The notes: a model not told the origin generated them from the sequence alone. 64,000 bases of DNA from Bacillus sp. UNC438CL73TsuS30 (GCF_000482325.1 NZ_AXVA01000013.1:124001-188000), one strand, 5' to 3'. Positions 45,072 to 53,418 are shown, numbered from the stretch's first letter. A program made the numbers and translations.

Positions 45072-45203
45072 ATGAAGGTGTACGTACACGAAAAGGGTGT
45101 ACTCCTTGTCGGAAAAGGCTGGGAAGTGCTGCAAAAGCTTAAGGAATATAATACAGAATTTGTTTATGTTTCGGATTGGGTAAAGGATGTTTCCCAAAAG
45201 TAA
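45072..45203 (+). CDS. mciZ: MciZ, peptide inhibitor of FtsZ
   Basis: A 43-residue peptide, MKVYVHEKGVLLVGKGWEVL continuing to VSDWVKDVSQK. The pattern KGVxLVGKxWE, KLKEY, F-YV-DW matches B. subtilis MciZ (40 residues), which binds the FtsZ C-terminal subdomain and caps filaments during sporulation in the mother cell. GGAGG lies 8 bases before ATG 45072. The location between nudF and yqkF is the same as in B. subtilis. The open frame extends upstream into the nudF antisense but only this start has a ribosome site. Confidence 0.88.
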   Translation: MKVYVHEKGVLLVGKGWEVLQKLKEYNTEFVYVSDWVKDVSQK

Positions 45204-45268
45204 TCGTTACATTTGTAGTCTCCCCTATTCTTTTATAAAATTGTAGGAAAAAGAACGGGGTGGTTTTT

Positions 45269-46180
45269 TTGAAAAAAAGACAACTTTGGAACTCTGATTT
45301 GTTTGTGACTGAATTGGGCTTAGGGTGTATGTCGATTGGCACCGATGAAAAAGCAGCCCGCTATATTATTGATACTGCTTTAAATGAGGGGATTAACTAC
45401 TTTGATACCGCTGATTTATACGATTTCGGAGTAAATGAAACACTGGTCGGCGCTGCTTTAAAGCCTGTCAGAGATAAGGTAATTCTTGCTACAAAAGTAG
45501 GTAATCGCTGGAGAAAGGACCGGTCCGGCTGGGCTTGGGACCCCTCCAAGTCTTACATAAAGGAAGAAGTAAAATACAGCTTGAAACGACTTGGAACCGA
45601 CTATATTGACCTTTACCAGCTGCACGGCGGGACCATTGAAGATCCAATAGAAGAAACCATTGAAGCATTTGAGGAATTGAAGGCAGAGGGCTATATTCGT
45701 TATTATGGGATTTCATCGATTCGACCAAATGTCATTCGTGAATATGTTAGGAAATCAAAAATGGTTTCAGTAATGATGCAATATAGTATTTTAGATCGCC
45801 GTCCTGAAGAAGAGGCATTGCCACTGCTTGCTGAACATGGAATTAGTGTTGTTACCCGTGGTCCCCTCGCCAAAGGTCTTCTTAGTGATAGAATGCTTGA
45901 AAAGGCTTCGGAAAAAGGCTATTTGGATTATAGCCTGGAGGAGTTACAGGAAGTATTGCCATTGTTGAAGGAAAAGGTTGCTTTGGGGCGTTTTTTTACT
46001 GAAGTCGCACTCCAATATAATTTATCCAACCCAACTGTTGCATCAGTGATTACTGGTGCGAGCAGTGCGGAGCAGGTGCGAAGCAATGCGGCGGCGGCAA
46101 GGAGCCGGGCATTATCAGATGAGGAGATTAGCTTTATTAGAAAGCTGACAAAGGCAAGCGTTTATCAGGATCATCGGTAA
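45269..46180 (+). CDS. yqkF: Aldo/keto reductase YqkF
   Basis: A 303-residue NADPH-dependent aldo/keto reductase. Motifs: GLGCMSIG, FDTADLYDFGVNE (catalytic Asp, Tyr), Lys in ILATKVGNRW, IDLYQLHGG (His), RYYGISSIRPN and VITGASSAEQVRSN for the cofactor. The physiological carbonyl substrate is unknown. TTG 45269 is preferred because GGGGTGG lies 5 bases ahead and relatives start with xRKRKLG; GTG 45260 overlaps that box. A terminator follows. Confidence 0.9.
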   Translation: MKKRQLWNSDLFVTELGLGCMSIGTDEKAARYIIDTALNEGINYFDTADLYDFGVNETLVGAALKPVRDKVILATKVGNRWRKDRSGWAWDPSKSYIKEEVKYSLKRLGTDYIDLYQLHGGTIEDPIEETIEAFEELKAEGYIRYYGISSIRPNVIREYVRKSKMVSVMMQYSILDRRPEEEALPLLAEHGISVVTRGPLAKGLLSDRMLEKASEKGYLDYSLEELQEVLPLLKEKVALGRFFTEVALQYNLSNPTVASVITGASSAEQVRSNAAAARSRALSDEEISFIRKLTKASVYQDHR

Positions 46181-46187
46181 AAAGAAA

Positions 46188-46217
46188 TCCCACTGGGCGT
46201 TGTCCAGTGGGTTATTT
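46188..46217 (+). terminator. Terminator after yqkF
   Basis: A CCCACTGG/CCAGTGGG stem with a 7-base loop followed by TTATTTGTT, 7 bases past the stop. Confidence 0.85.
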
Positions 46218-46257
46218 GTTGAGTTTTGGCCATAGATCAAAAAAGACAGTAAGAATC

Positions 46258-46500
46258 CTATTTAAACTCTTTCCAGTTCATTCCACTTTCATTTAACAGC
46301 TCTTCAAAGGATTTGTTCTTTTCCTTTAATCTTCTTTCTTCCCGCTTTTTAAACTCCTCTTCAGCTCTTTTATTCTCTTCCTCTATTTTTAGCATCTCCT
46401 GCTGCTCTTTTAGCTGCTTTAGTAAATTGGGATCCATCATATCCTTCAGCGTAACAACGGATTCATCTTTTTTCGGTTTCTGTTTCGGTTGCTTTTTCAC
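46258..46500 (-). CDS. yqkE: YqkE family protein (DUF3886)
   Basis: An 80-residue, very charged protein predicted as a long coiled coil (Lys/Glu-rich from residue 25 to 65) with the conserved VTLKDMMDPNLLKQLK start and ending SGMNWKEFK. It matches YqkE in length and position. Function unknown. GTG 46500 follows GGGGGAGGA with 6-7 base spacing. It is downstream of the CoA-transferase gene on the same strand. Confidence 0.8.
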   Translation of the reverse strand: MKKQPKQKPKKDESVVTLKDMMDPNLLKQLKEQQEMLKIEEENKRAEEEFKKREERRLKEKNKSFEELLNESGMNWKEFK

Positions 46501-46638
46501 GGTTAGTCCTCCCCCTTCATAACGAATTTGCCACTATTATACCACTTGACGCAATAAAACAGCTTTAGATTTACCTCAAAAAAACAGGTGAGAAATTAGG
46601 GATTTTTCCCTTTTCTGTATTAACCTGCTTTCCTTTCC

Positions 46639-47307
46639 TTAATAACCCTCAAGTAAAACATTCTCATCCACCATTAATGCTGCTTCTGTTGAATTTATAA
46701 CCTCTTCAACCGTAAATCCTTTTGCTACTTCAACTAGTTTTAGCCCGGAATCGGTCACGTCCATTACCGCCCGCTCTGTGATAATACGATTGACAACTCC
46801 TTTTCCTGTTAACGGAAGTGTGCATTTCTTTAAAATTTTCGATTCCCCGCGTTTATTAACATGTTCCATTATGACAATGATTTTTTGAGCCCCATGGACA
46901 AGATCCATTGCCCCTCCCATGCCCTTAATCATTTTTCCAGGTATCATCCAGTTTGCTAGATCACCGGTTTCAGAAACCTCCATTCCCCCAAGAATGGCTA
47001 GATTAATATGCCCCCCACGAATCATCGCAAATGATTCAGCACTGTCAAAAAAAGCTGCGCCGCTAATGGTCGTTACCGTCTCTTTTCCCGCATTGATTAA
47101 ATCTGGGTCGACCTCATCCTCCTTTGGATATGGGCCAATTCCTAGCAATCCATTTTCCGATTGCAGAACCACCTGTTTATTTTCTGACATGTAGTTGGCT
47201 ACAAGAGTTGGCATACCGATTCCTAAATTGACGTAAAAGCCGCTTTCGATTTCTTTCTCCGCCCGTATCGCAATTCTCTCCCTTACTAAGACCTTTTCAT
47301 TTGCCAT
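46639..47307 (-). CDS. CoA-transferase subunit B (3-oxoacid type), orphan
   Basis: A 222-residue CoA-transferase family I beta subunit. [14 protein letters not shown], the catalytic glutamate in [30 protein letters not shown] and AVMDVT are typical of AtoA/ScoB/YodR. Such subunits move CoA between acetoacetate, butyrate or similar acids and succinate or acetate, but need an alpha subunit. No alpha subunit gene is adjacent on either side, which is unusual. ATG 47307 has a perfect AAAGGAGAG box; upstream codons are open without one. Confidence 0.88.
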   Translation of the reverse strand: MANEKVLVRERIAIRAEKEIESGFYVNLGIGMPTLVANYMSENKQVVLQSENGLLGIGPYPKEDEVDPDLINAGKETVTTISGAAFFDSAESFAMIRGGHINLAILGGMEVSETGDLANWMIPGKMIKGMGGAMDLVHGAQKIIVIMEHVNKRGESKILKKCTLPLTGKGVVNRIITERAVMDVTDSGLKLVEVAKGFTVEEVINSTEAALMVDENVLLEGY

Positions 47308-47467
47308 TTCTCTCTCTCCTTTCGATTTCACTAGTTTCACCAAAGGATGCTCCCTTTGCCCCATCCAATTAAATTTATCTCCTTATAATGAAAGTATGAA
47401 TGTTAGAAAAGGAAAATGATTGCTGAATTACCTTAAAAAGTTACATTGATTGAATCTATACCTTTTA

Positions 47468-47498
47468 TGAATAATCATACTTCCGTTCATGCATCTTA
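47468..47498 (+). promoter_or_regulatory. SigG-type promoter for the small basic protein gene
   Basis: TGAATA (47468-47473), 18 bases, CATCTTA (47492-47498). Both fit the SigG consensus (TGMATA, CATnnTA). It lies 30 bases before the start. Confidence 0.55.
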
Positions 47499-47528
47499 TA
47501 AGGTGAAACCATCTTGAAGGGAGTACCA

Positions 47529-47672
47529 ATGATGAGCCAAAAACGCGAAAAAGGAAACAGCCAAAAGGGAAAAAACTATGCTGACTCTGCAGGCGGGGGC
47601 CAAAGAATGATTGCCGCGGAAGAAGTAGAAAAAGCAACACACCCAACCAAGAGGCAGAATGCCGAACAATAA
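47529..47672 (+). CDS. Small hydrophilic basic protein, probable spore protein
   Basis: A 47-residue product starting MMSQKREKGNSQKGKNYADS and ending TKRQNAEQ. It has no hydrophobic segment and is rich in Lys, Gln, Ser, Gly and Ala, as in minor small acid-soluble spore proteins, though I recognise no named family. AAGGGAG precedes it; either ATG (47529 or 47532) may start. A SigG-like promoter upstream and a strong terminator downstream show that it is a stand-alone unit, probably expressed in the forespore. Confidence 0.7.
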   Translation: MMSQKREKGNSQKGKNYADSAGGGQRMIAAEEVEKATHPTKRQNAEQ

Positions 47673-47678
47673 AATCGT

Positions 47679-47709
47679 AAAAGCCGCAATGGAGTTTGCG
47701 GCTTTTTTT
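47679..47709 (+). terminator. Terminator after the small basic protein gene
   Basis: An AAAGCCGCAA/TTGCGGCTTT stem with a 6-base loop followed by TTTT. Confidence 0.9.
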
Positions 47710-47766
47710 ATGTTACTATAATGCTAATAGGAAAATATTGTTGAAACCTTTCGGGAGGTGCCCTGT

Positions 47767-48687
47767 TTGAAAAAGGCATTTCGAACCTTGTTTATTTTAT
47801 TATTTTTTTGGCTCGCACTTGCAATTTATTTTACCAACCGGCTGATGTACATGAAAAAAAAGGATGAAGAATTTATTTTAAAGCGGGAAAAGGAAGCCGG
47901 CAGATATAATCCTACACAATTAAAAACACTGCCGAAACGAAAAGTCGAGATTCCTTCACCCTTTGGTTATGGGATTAAAGCAGTTCTTGTTGAACCGCAC
48001 CAAACAGACCGTTATATTATTATTTCTCACGGTGTAACCGAAACGAAAATCAATTCAATTAAATATATGAATCTGTTCCTTGAGCGTGGTTTTAATGTGC
48101 TAATTTATGATCACCGGCGCCACGGAGAATCCGGTGGAAGAACTACGAGCTTCGGTTATTACGAAAAATTCGATTTAAAAGCCGTTGTTGACTGGCTGAA
48201 AGAGAAAAAAGGAACGAATCTTTTGTTGGGAATTCACGGTGAATCCATGGGAGCTGCAACGATGCTGTTGTATGCAGGAATGCTTGAGGATGGTGCTGAT
48301 TTTTACATTGCCGACTGTCCATTTTCAGATTTCAGGGCTCAGCTTGCTTATTTGATTAAAAAGGATTTTAAGCTTTTTCCTGGAATTTTATTACCGATTG
48401 GAGACCTTATATTACGGATTCGGGATAAATATTCAATCCGGAATGTCTCACCGATCTCGGTTATTGAAAATATTCAACATCCAGTCTTGTTCATTCATAG
48501 CCGTAAGGATGATTATATCTTGCCCTCGATGACCCAGGAATTATTTGAACATAAAAAAGGGCCTAAAATGCTCTATATCGCAGAAAAAGGGCGGCATGCC
48601 CAATCCTTTAACGAAAACCGCACTGATTATGAACGAATAATTGATGAATTTTTACAAAAGTATGTAAATCCGGAGCCTTCTCGTTAA
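47767..48687 (+). CDS. yqkD: Membrane-anchored alpha/beta hydrolase YqkD
   Basis: A 306-residue protein with an N-terminal membrane anchor (about residues 5-25) and an alpha/beta hydrolase domain. HGVTETK (oxyanion), YDHRRHGESGG, the nucleophile elbow GIHGESMGA (Ser), Asp in SRKDDYILP and His in GRHAQSF form the catalytic triad. Substrate unknown, possibly esters or peptides at the cell surface. TTG 47767 is preferred with GGGAGGTG 6 bases upstream; a GTG at 47758 lies within the box. Confidence 0.88.
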   Translation: MKKAFRTLFILLFFWLALAIYFTNRLMYMKKKDEEFILKREKEAGRYNPTQLKTLPKRKVEIPSPFGYGIKAVLVEPHQTDRYIIISHGVTETKINSIKYMNLFLERGFNVLIYDHRRHGESGGRTTSFGYYEKFDLKAVVDWLKEKKGTNLLLGIHGESMGAATMLLYAGMLEDGADFYIADCPFSDFRAQLAYLIKKDFKLFPGILLPIGDLILRIRDKYSIRNVSPISVIENIQHPVLFIHSRKDDYILPSMTQELFEHKKGPKMLYIAEKGRHAQSFNENRTDYERIIDEFLQKYVNPEPSR

Positions 48688-48719
48688 ACAGACTGTCCAA
48701 TTGGAACAGTCTGTTTTTT
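48686..48719. terminator. Terminator between yqkD and yqkB
   Basis: An AAACAGACTG/CAGTCTGTTT stem with an 11-base loop and a T run on the plus strand. It begins at the yqkD stop and touches the convergent yqkB stop. Confidence 0.88.
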
Positions 48720-49038
48720 ATTTGATGAGAAGGCTCATATGCCCGTTTAAAATTTGCTGCGGGCTTTTTAATTGAAAGCAATTTGATACAGTTGAAAAAT
48801 CAATTTTCATTTGTTCATCAAAGAAAACCGCTTTTGCTTTTTCGATATAAACCGGTACGTCATTCGATTCAATCTGAATGTCGTTATCATCCAATTCTGG
48901 TACAAACCACAATACTGTTACGCCATTTACTGCACAACCGCAGCCGTCTGTATCATATTTTAGCTTTAAATAGCCCGTGCGGCCCTCTGTTCTCGTTTTT
49001 ATTTTTTCAGCTGCCGCTAAGGTAATTTCTATTTTCAT
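48718..49038 (-). CDS. yqkB: YqkB, HesB/IscA-like protein
   Basis: A 106-residue HesB-fold protein. KYDTDGCGCAVNGVTVLWFV is the conserved YqkB region, with a CGC pair; the C-terminal CGxC of true A-type carriers is missing, so a classical Fe-S delivery role is doubtful. The protein may bind metal. ATG 49038 follows GGGGGC. It is convergent with yqkD. Confidence 0.82.
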   Translation of the reverse strand: MKIEITLAAAEKIKTRTEGRTGYLKLKYDTDGCGCAVNGVTVLWFVPELDDNDIQIESNDVPVYIEKAKAVFFDEQMKIDFSTVSNCFQLKSPQQILNGHMSLLIK

Positions 49039-49160
49039 GTTTAAAAGCCCCCTTTGTTGACATATGATGATTGTATCATATGTTTTTTTAAGCTCTTATT
49101 TTTCTGCTTAAGGTTTTTCAAGTAACACATATAATAAATATTTCTTAGGGAGTGTTGGGA

Positions 49161-49367
49161 ATGTCAAAGGTTCAAATCAAAGTAAATGATAACGGGTCCT
49201 ATCGAATTACAGGTGACGTGGAATTAATCGATGGTTCAGGAAATGTTTATACAACAAAGCCATCCTTTTCCCTCTGCCGCTGCGGGTTATCGAAAAATAA
49301 ACCTTTTTGTGACGGCTCGCATAAAGGTAATTTCGAATCCCAGGTTCGGGTTCCTCAAGAAGATTAA
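49161..49367 (+). CDS. CDGSH iron-sulfur domain protein
   Basis: A 68-residue protein whose core SLCRCGLSKNKPFCDGSHKG has the CDGSH pattern (CxC, then CDGSH), giving three Cys and one His ligands for a [2Fe-2S] cluster as in mitoNEET-type proteins. It probably acts in electron transfer or cluster handling. GGGAGTGTTGGGA precedes ATG 49161; a TTG three codons upstream is less likely. It is a single gene with its own terminator. Confidence 0.88.
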   Translation: MSKVQIKVNDNGSYRITGDVELIDGSGNVYTTKPSFSLCRCGLSKNKPFCDGSHKGNFESQVRVPQED

Positions 49368-49373
49368 TTATTG

Positions 49374-49403
49374 AGAGCGGTTGTCATCAGCCGCTCTTTT
49401 TTA
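49374..49403 (+). terminator. Terminator after the CDGSH gene
   Basis: An AGAGCGG/CCGCTCT stem with a 10-base loop and TTTTTT, 6 bases past the stop. Confidence 0.85.
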
Positions 49404-49415
49404 TTTCGTTTGAAA

Positions 49416-49751
49416 CTACATATCGGTCATCCGGATGTCAGCAATTTCGCGAATGGGGATACGATGCGCTCCTTCAAACTTGTCAACGACATGGAGCTTT
49501 TGGGTCATTTCGTCCCAGTAATGGATTTTTCCGATAACAATTTCATAGTTACGATTCCGGTAATAGGTAACCGTAACAAACTGATCAAACTCAATTGCCT
49601 CAACCAGGGTTTCATTCATTAGCTCAAGCTGCTGCTCATCCATTTCTTTTCTATTTTCATATCCGTCTTCCTTTACCCAATCCCTTAGCAGTTTGACATG
49701 CTCAGGAAGCATCATTGATGTCCATTTGATTCTCCCGCGATCACGAATCAT
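49416..49751 (-). CDS. yqjX: YolD-like protein (YqjX)
   Basis: A 111-residue YolD-family protein: MIRDRGRIKWTSMMLPEHVKLL at the N-terminus, and a C-terminal part with VTVTYYRNRNYEIVIGKIHYWD. YolD-like proteins occur beside Y-family polymerases of the UvrX/YqjW type and probably assist them. ATG 49751 follows GGTGAGGCGG. It lies 111 bases downstream of yqjW, with a family B repeat in between, under likely SOS control. Confidence 0.85.
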   Translation of the reverse strand: MIRDRGRIKWTSMMLPEHVKLLRDWVKEDGYENRKEMDEQQLELMNETLVEAIEFDQFVTVTYYRNRNYEIVIGKIHYWDEMTQKLHVVDKFEGAHRIPIREIADIRMTDM

Positions 49752-49796
49752 CCGCCTCACCTTCTTTCATAGATAAATCAAAAAAGTTTATTTTTG

Positions 49797-49858
49797 TCTA
49801 GCTCCAGCGCCTAGGGGCTCTTTGGTCTACAGCCCCTGATCAAGGCGCTTCCGTTTTT
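49797..49858. repeat. Dispersed repeat family B, short form
   Basis: GTCTAGCTCCAGCGCCTAG at the left and TGATCAAGGCGCTTCCG at the right match the copy at 24149-24266. The middle is reduced to a GGGGCT/AGCCCC hairpin. It separates yqjW from yqjX. Confidence 0.75.
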
Positions 49859-49862
49859 CTTT

Positions 49863-51122
49863 TTACATTTTATGCCCGCCAACGAGTGTAGCCCGATGCT
49901 TGGCGGTTCCTGCTGCCGTGTAGGAAACAGCCCGCAATAAGGAACCTGCCCCAAAACGGCTGCGAATGGAGTCTACTACATAACCCAAATCTCGTTTTTT
50001 GTATGCATCCATATCAAACAAATCAAGCTGAAGCTCCTTGTCATCGACAATATTGGCTAGTGCGAGCGAAATTTGCCTTGCGGTTTTGCCATTATAATGC
50101 TCATGAAACAACTCAAGACAAACGCGGTAAAGCTCCATTGTCACATTCGTCGGCTGTGCAATCGTCCTTGAGCGGTAAAATCCTCCCCCCAATTCATCCT
50201 GACTGTAGCCAATTCCAAGGCTAATCGTTCGCCCAACCTTTCGATGCACTCTTGCCCTTCGCGCCACTTCCTCACACATTTCTAAAATCACATGCTTGAT
50301 TTCCTCTTCCTCTTTATAATCCCTTAAGAGAATTTGGCTTTTTCCAAAACTGATTTGTCCTTCAACAATTGGTGCACCTAACTCCGAAAGGTCAATTCCC
50401 CAGGCATGATAGTAAAGCTGGTTGCCCATAATGCCGAATTTCTTTTCTAACTTTTCTAAATCATAGCGGGCCAGCTGTCCAACCGTAAAAATGCCCATCC
50501 CATTTAGTGTTTTTTCAACCCTTCTGCCTATTCCCCACATTTCTCTAAGCGGCGACACACTCCACAGCTTTGTCGGTACATCCTCATACGTCCATTCTTC
50601 AACCCCTTTTTTCTTTGCATCCAAATCAAGACAAAGCTTCGCCATTAACATATTCGGCCCGATTCCAACCGCACATGGCAGCTGGAACTCCCGCTCAATG
50701 TCACTCTTTATTTTTTTGGCAATGGTATGGGCATCCCCCCAAAGATGGATGACACCATCTACTTTTATAAAACTTTCATCCACGCTATACGTATGAATGG
50801 CTTCCTTTGGAACATAGCGATTGAAAACACGGCTAATTTCTGTAGAAATTCGTAAATAAGTAGCCATTTTCGGCTCAACTACTTGAATACGCGGATCATT
50901 AGGAATCTCGAACAGTCTAGAGCCAGTTTTAATACCAAATTCCTTTTTCACTCTTGGTGAGGCTGCAAGTACCACACTCCCCTGCCGATCATGATTGCCG
51001 GCCACAACTAAATAGCACTGCATCGGATCAAGGCCGTACATAACAGCCGAACAGCTTGCATAGAAGCTCTTCATGTCTACACATAGAATTTTATTTTGCG
51101 GTGCGGTGCTGTAATCGACCAT
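49863..51122 (-). CDS. yqjW: Y-family DNA polymerase YqjW (UvrX/PolY2)
   Basis: A 419-residue translesion polymerase. Catalytic acidic residues are in CVDMKSFYASC and TYSVDESFIKV; VVLAASPRVKKEFGIK and the helix-hairpin-helix MWGIGRRVEKTLNGMGI follow; a clamp-binding-like LDLFDMD lies near the C-terminus. It is the SOS-inducible lesion-bypass polymerase. ATG 51122 has GGAGGG 8 bases upstream; the open frame runs 11 codons further. Two LexA-like boxes precede it. Confidence 0.93.
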   Translation of the reverse strand: MVDYSTAPQNKILCVDMKSFYASCSAVMYGLDPMQCYLVVAGNHDRQGSVVLAASPRVKKEFGIKTGSRLFEIPNDPRIQVVEPKMATYLRISTEISRVFNRYVPKEAIHTYSVDESFIKVDGVIHLWGDAHTIAKKIKSDIEREFQLPCAVGIGPNMLMAKLCLDLDAKKKGVEEWTYEDVPTKLWSVSPLREMWGIGRRVEKTLNGMGIFTVGQLARYDLEKLEKKFGIMGNQLYYHAWGIDLSELGAPIVEGQISFGKSQILLRDYKEEEEIKHVILEMCEEVARRARVHRKVGRTISLGIGYSQDELGGGFYRSRTIAQPTNVTMELYRVCLELFHEHYNGKTARQISLALANIVDDKELQLDLFDMDAYKKRDLGYVVDSIRSRFGAGSLLRAVSYTAAGTAKHRATLVGGHKM

Positions 51123-51148
51123 ATTTCTTCCCTCCATGGTCATAAATA

Positions 51149-51201
51149 CGAACATTAGTTCCTTTATAGTATATTCTTTATATTAAGCGAATATGCGTTC
51201 G
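51149..51201. promoter_or_regulatory. Pair of LexA (DinR) boxes before yqjW
   Basis: CGAATATGCGTTCG (51188-51201) matches CGAACRNRYGTTYG at all but one base. CGAACATTAGTTCC (51149-51162) is a weaker second box. Both lie between yqjW and yqzH and flank a TATACT/TATAAA-rich promoter region for yqjW. Confidence 0.7.
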
Positions 51202-51281
51202 TATTCAATGGGAATTTAATGACAATTTTCCAATGTGGTGATGAAACAAAAAAACAGTATAATGAATTGAGGTGCATAGCT

Positions 51282-51476
51282 GTGGATAAAAAACTGGTAA
51301 TCAAAATGATAAAAAATTGTTTTAAACAATACTATACCGAGGCAGATTCATTGCCGATGAGTGGAAAAGAATTAGAAGAACTTTATCAACGGGTACTAGA
51401 GATGAAAACAGCAGAACCGGAAATGGATTTGTATGAGGTAATCAATGATACGGTGTATGAATTTCTAACAGGTTAA
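51282..51476 (+). CDS. yqzH: YqzH family protein
   Basis: A 64-residue soluble protein, IKMIKNCFKQY near the start and EPEMDLYEVINDTVYEFLTG at the end, matching YqzH of B. subtilis in size, pattern and position. Function unknown. GTG 51282 follows GAGGTG with 7-base spacing; the frame is open 21 codons further upstream, but reaches the LexA-box region without a ribosome site. Divergent from yqjW. Confidence 0.75.
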   Translation: MDKKLVIKMIKNCFKQYYTEADSLPMSGKELEELYQRVLEMKTAEPEMDLYEVINDTVYEFLTG

Positions 51477-51488
51477 TCGGAAAAGAGA

Positions 51489-51515
51489 AACCGCTGGAAG
51501 CAGCGGCTTATTTTT
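51489..51515. terminator. Terminator between yqzH and yqjQ
   Basis: A CCGCTG/CAGCGG stem with a 4-base loop followed by CTTATTTTT; it overlaps the convergent yqjQ stop. Confidence 0.75.
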
Positions 51516-52305
51516 GATTAAATGCCTTTTTCCCAATTCGTTCAAACAGCCTTGGAAAAAGAACATAGACAACGCTGCCCATATTCATCCAGCGTGGGAG
51601 GTTAATTTCTCTTGTTTTTGTAAGCATGCTATTAACCACTTTCTCAGCAACGTACTCCGGTTTAAGCATAAATCGCTGAACGTTTTTCACATAAGTCCCT
51701 TTTTCGTCAGCAATATTAAAAAAGTTGGTAGCAATCGGACCAGGATTCACCGAAGTGACTTGAACATTATAATCAGCTAATTCCATCCTTAGTGAATTCG
51801 TATAACCAAGAACAGCATGCTTTGTTGCCGAATAAACGCTTGATTTTGGTGTGGCAATTTTCCCTGCTTGAGAGGCAATGTTGATAATATGGCCGAAACG
51901 CCGTTCACGCATTTTCGGCAGCACCATACTTGTGCACGCCATTAACCCAACCACATTTACCTCAAACATCCCCTTGATTTCATCCATTGTCGCCGCGTGG
52001 GCTTCACGAAAAACTCCAAAGCCGGCATTATTCACAAGGATATCGACTGAACCCATTTCCGCAAAAATACGCTGAAAAACTTCTTGTACTTTTTCGGTAT
52101 CAGACACGTCAAGCTGAAAAATAACCACTTTGACATGATGTTTCTGTTGTAATTCACTTTGCAGCTGTTTCAGCTTTTCGATGCTTCTTGCTAAAAGGAC
52201 AAGATTGGCTCCGCTTGCAGCGGAAAGCTTAGCAATTTCCGCACCAATCCCCCCTGAGGCGCCAGTGATGACAATATTTTTGCCTTTTAAATGTTTCCTA
52301 ACCAA
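51508..52305 (-). CDS. yqjQ: Short-chain dehydrogenase/reductase YqjQ
   Basis: A 265-residue SDR enzyme. TGASGGIG (cofactor), NNAG, the catalytic Ser in INIASQAG and YSATK (Tyr, Lys) are all present; a C-terminal hydrophobic patch (MGSVVYVLFPRLF) hints at membrane contact. Substrate unknown; the fatty-acyl/ketone SDR group is likely. TTG 52305 follows GAGGTGA. It starts 9 bases after the yqjP stop, so the two form an operon. Confidence 0.9.
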   Translation of the reverse strand: MVRKHLKGKNIVITGASGGIGAEIAKLSAASGANLVLLARSIEKLKQLQSELQQKHHVKVVIFQLDVSDTEKVQEVFQRIFAEMGSVDILVNNAGFGVFREAHAATMDEIKGMFEVNVVGLMACTSMVLPKMRERRFGHIINIASQAGKIATPKSSVYSATKHAVLGYTNSLRMELADYNVQVTSVNPGPIATNFFNIADEKGTYVKNVQRFMLKPEYVAEKVVNSMLTKTREINLPRWMNMGSVVYVLFPRLFERIGKKAFNQK

Positions 52306-52314
52306 TGTATCACC

Positions 52315-53274
52315 TCATCTGGCCTGAAAAAGAACAGGCTGCGTATCTTTATTAGTAATTTCACCAATGGATGATAAATAGTCAAGCTGTCCAACGGTCT
52401 CTGATATCGTCAACAGCAATTCACGTTTATAGACGGCCGGAAAAAGCCGTTTGCAAATTTCAAAAACACTTAACTGCTCTTCCCTTAACCAGTTAAGAAC
52501 GGTCATGGCCCGTTCATGCTGCCGAGTAAGTCTTTTTTCGATTAGCTCTTTTAATTGGTAAACCTCTTCCCCATGCCCTGTGTACACAACAGAAATGGGA
52601 TAAGATAACAATTTTTTCATCGATTCATTATGCTGCAACAGTGGTTTTGGCCTTTCTGTTTCTCCCGGAAGCGGCGGCTCAAGCAGCGGATTCGGGGAGA
52701 TATGGGCTAAAATAAGATCTCCGCAAATTAAAACACCGTCCTTTTCACGAAAAAGCGCAATATGACTTTGAGCATGACCTGGTGATTCTATAACCTGCCA
52801 ACCGCTGAGTCCCGGAGGTGTCATCCCTTCATGTAAATGCCCAGTCAGTGAACGATTGCATGAATATTTTAACGTTTTTCGCAAATTTTCAAGGGAAGGT
52901 ATAAATTCCTTGGGCAACCCAAATTGATGGAACAGCGCAGTAAAAAATTCCTCCTGCACCTGAAAAAATTCTTCTGTCGGATGAATCCATCGCTCATTTA
53001 ACGGATGGCCGAGCAGTTCAATCGTATCGGGTAAAAAATCAAGCATACCGACATGGTCGGGGTGATGGTGCGTCAAAATAACTTGTTCAATATCATCAGG
53101 ACTTACATGCAAATCAGTCATTTGCGTTTTCAGTGAATTCCAGCATTCTTTCGTTTTTACTCCTGCATCAACAAGCGTTAACCGCTCTCCCTTAATCAAA
53201 TAGGCATTTACATCTCCTACCTCAAACGGAGTCGGCAGGGTAATTTTAGCAATTCCCTCTTTCCATTCTGTCAT
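52315..53274 (-). CDS. yqjP: Metallo-beta-lactamase fold hydrolase YqjP
   Basis: A 319-residue MBL-fold protein with THHHPDHVG (metal ligands), SPGHAQSH, ICGDLIL and YTGHGEEV, followed by a C-terminal winged-helix-like part (about residues 240-319), as in the glyoxalase II/LACTB2-like group. It probably hydrolyses a thioester or ester. AAGGGGGT precedes ATG 53274. It is the first gene of yqjP-yqjQ and diverges from the proI T-box leader. Confidence 0.9.
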   Translation of the reverse strand: MTEWKEGIAKITLPTPFEVGDVNAYLIKGERLTLVDAGVKTKECWNSLKTQMTDLHVSPDDIEQVILTHHHPDHVGMLDFLPDTIELLGHPLNERWIHPTEEFFQVQEEFFTALFHQFGLPKEFIPSLENLRKTLKYSCNRSLTGHLHEGMTPPGLSGWQVIESPGHAQSHIALFREKDGVLICGDLILAHISPNPLLEPPLPGETERPKPLLQHNESMKKLLSYPISVVYTGHGEEVYQLKELIEKRLTRQHERAMTVLNWLREEQLSVFEICKRLFPAVYKRELLLTISETVGQLDYLSSIGEITNKDTQPVLFQAR

Positions 53275-53418
53275 TTTTATACCCCCTTAATATTATTGTT
53301 ATAAAACTTCCGAATGTAAAAATTTGATTATAAAATAAAGTGTACCGATTTTCTCAGAAAATGTCATTATTTTCACATAATTTTTTAGAAAAAATAAAAA
53401 ATTCAATAAACTATTCCC

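Noticed and set aside
47308..47467. Possible CoA-transferase alpha subunit upstream of the beta gene
   Set aside because: The stretch is too short and has no frame with alpha-subunit motifs on either strand.
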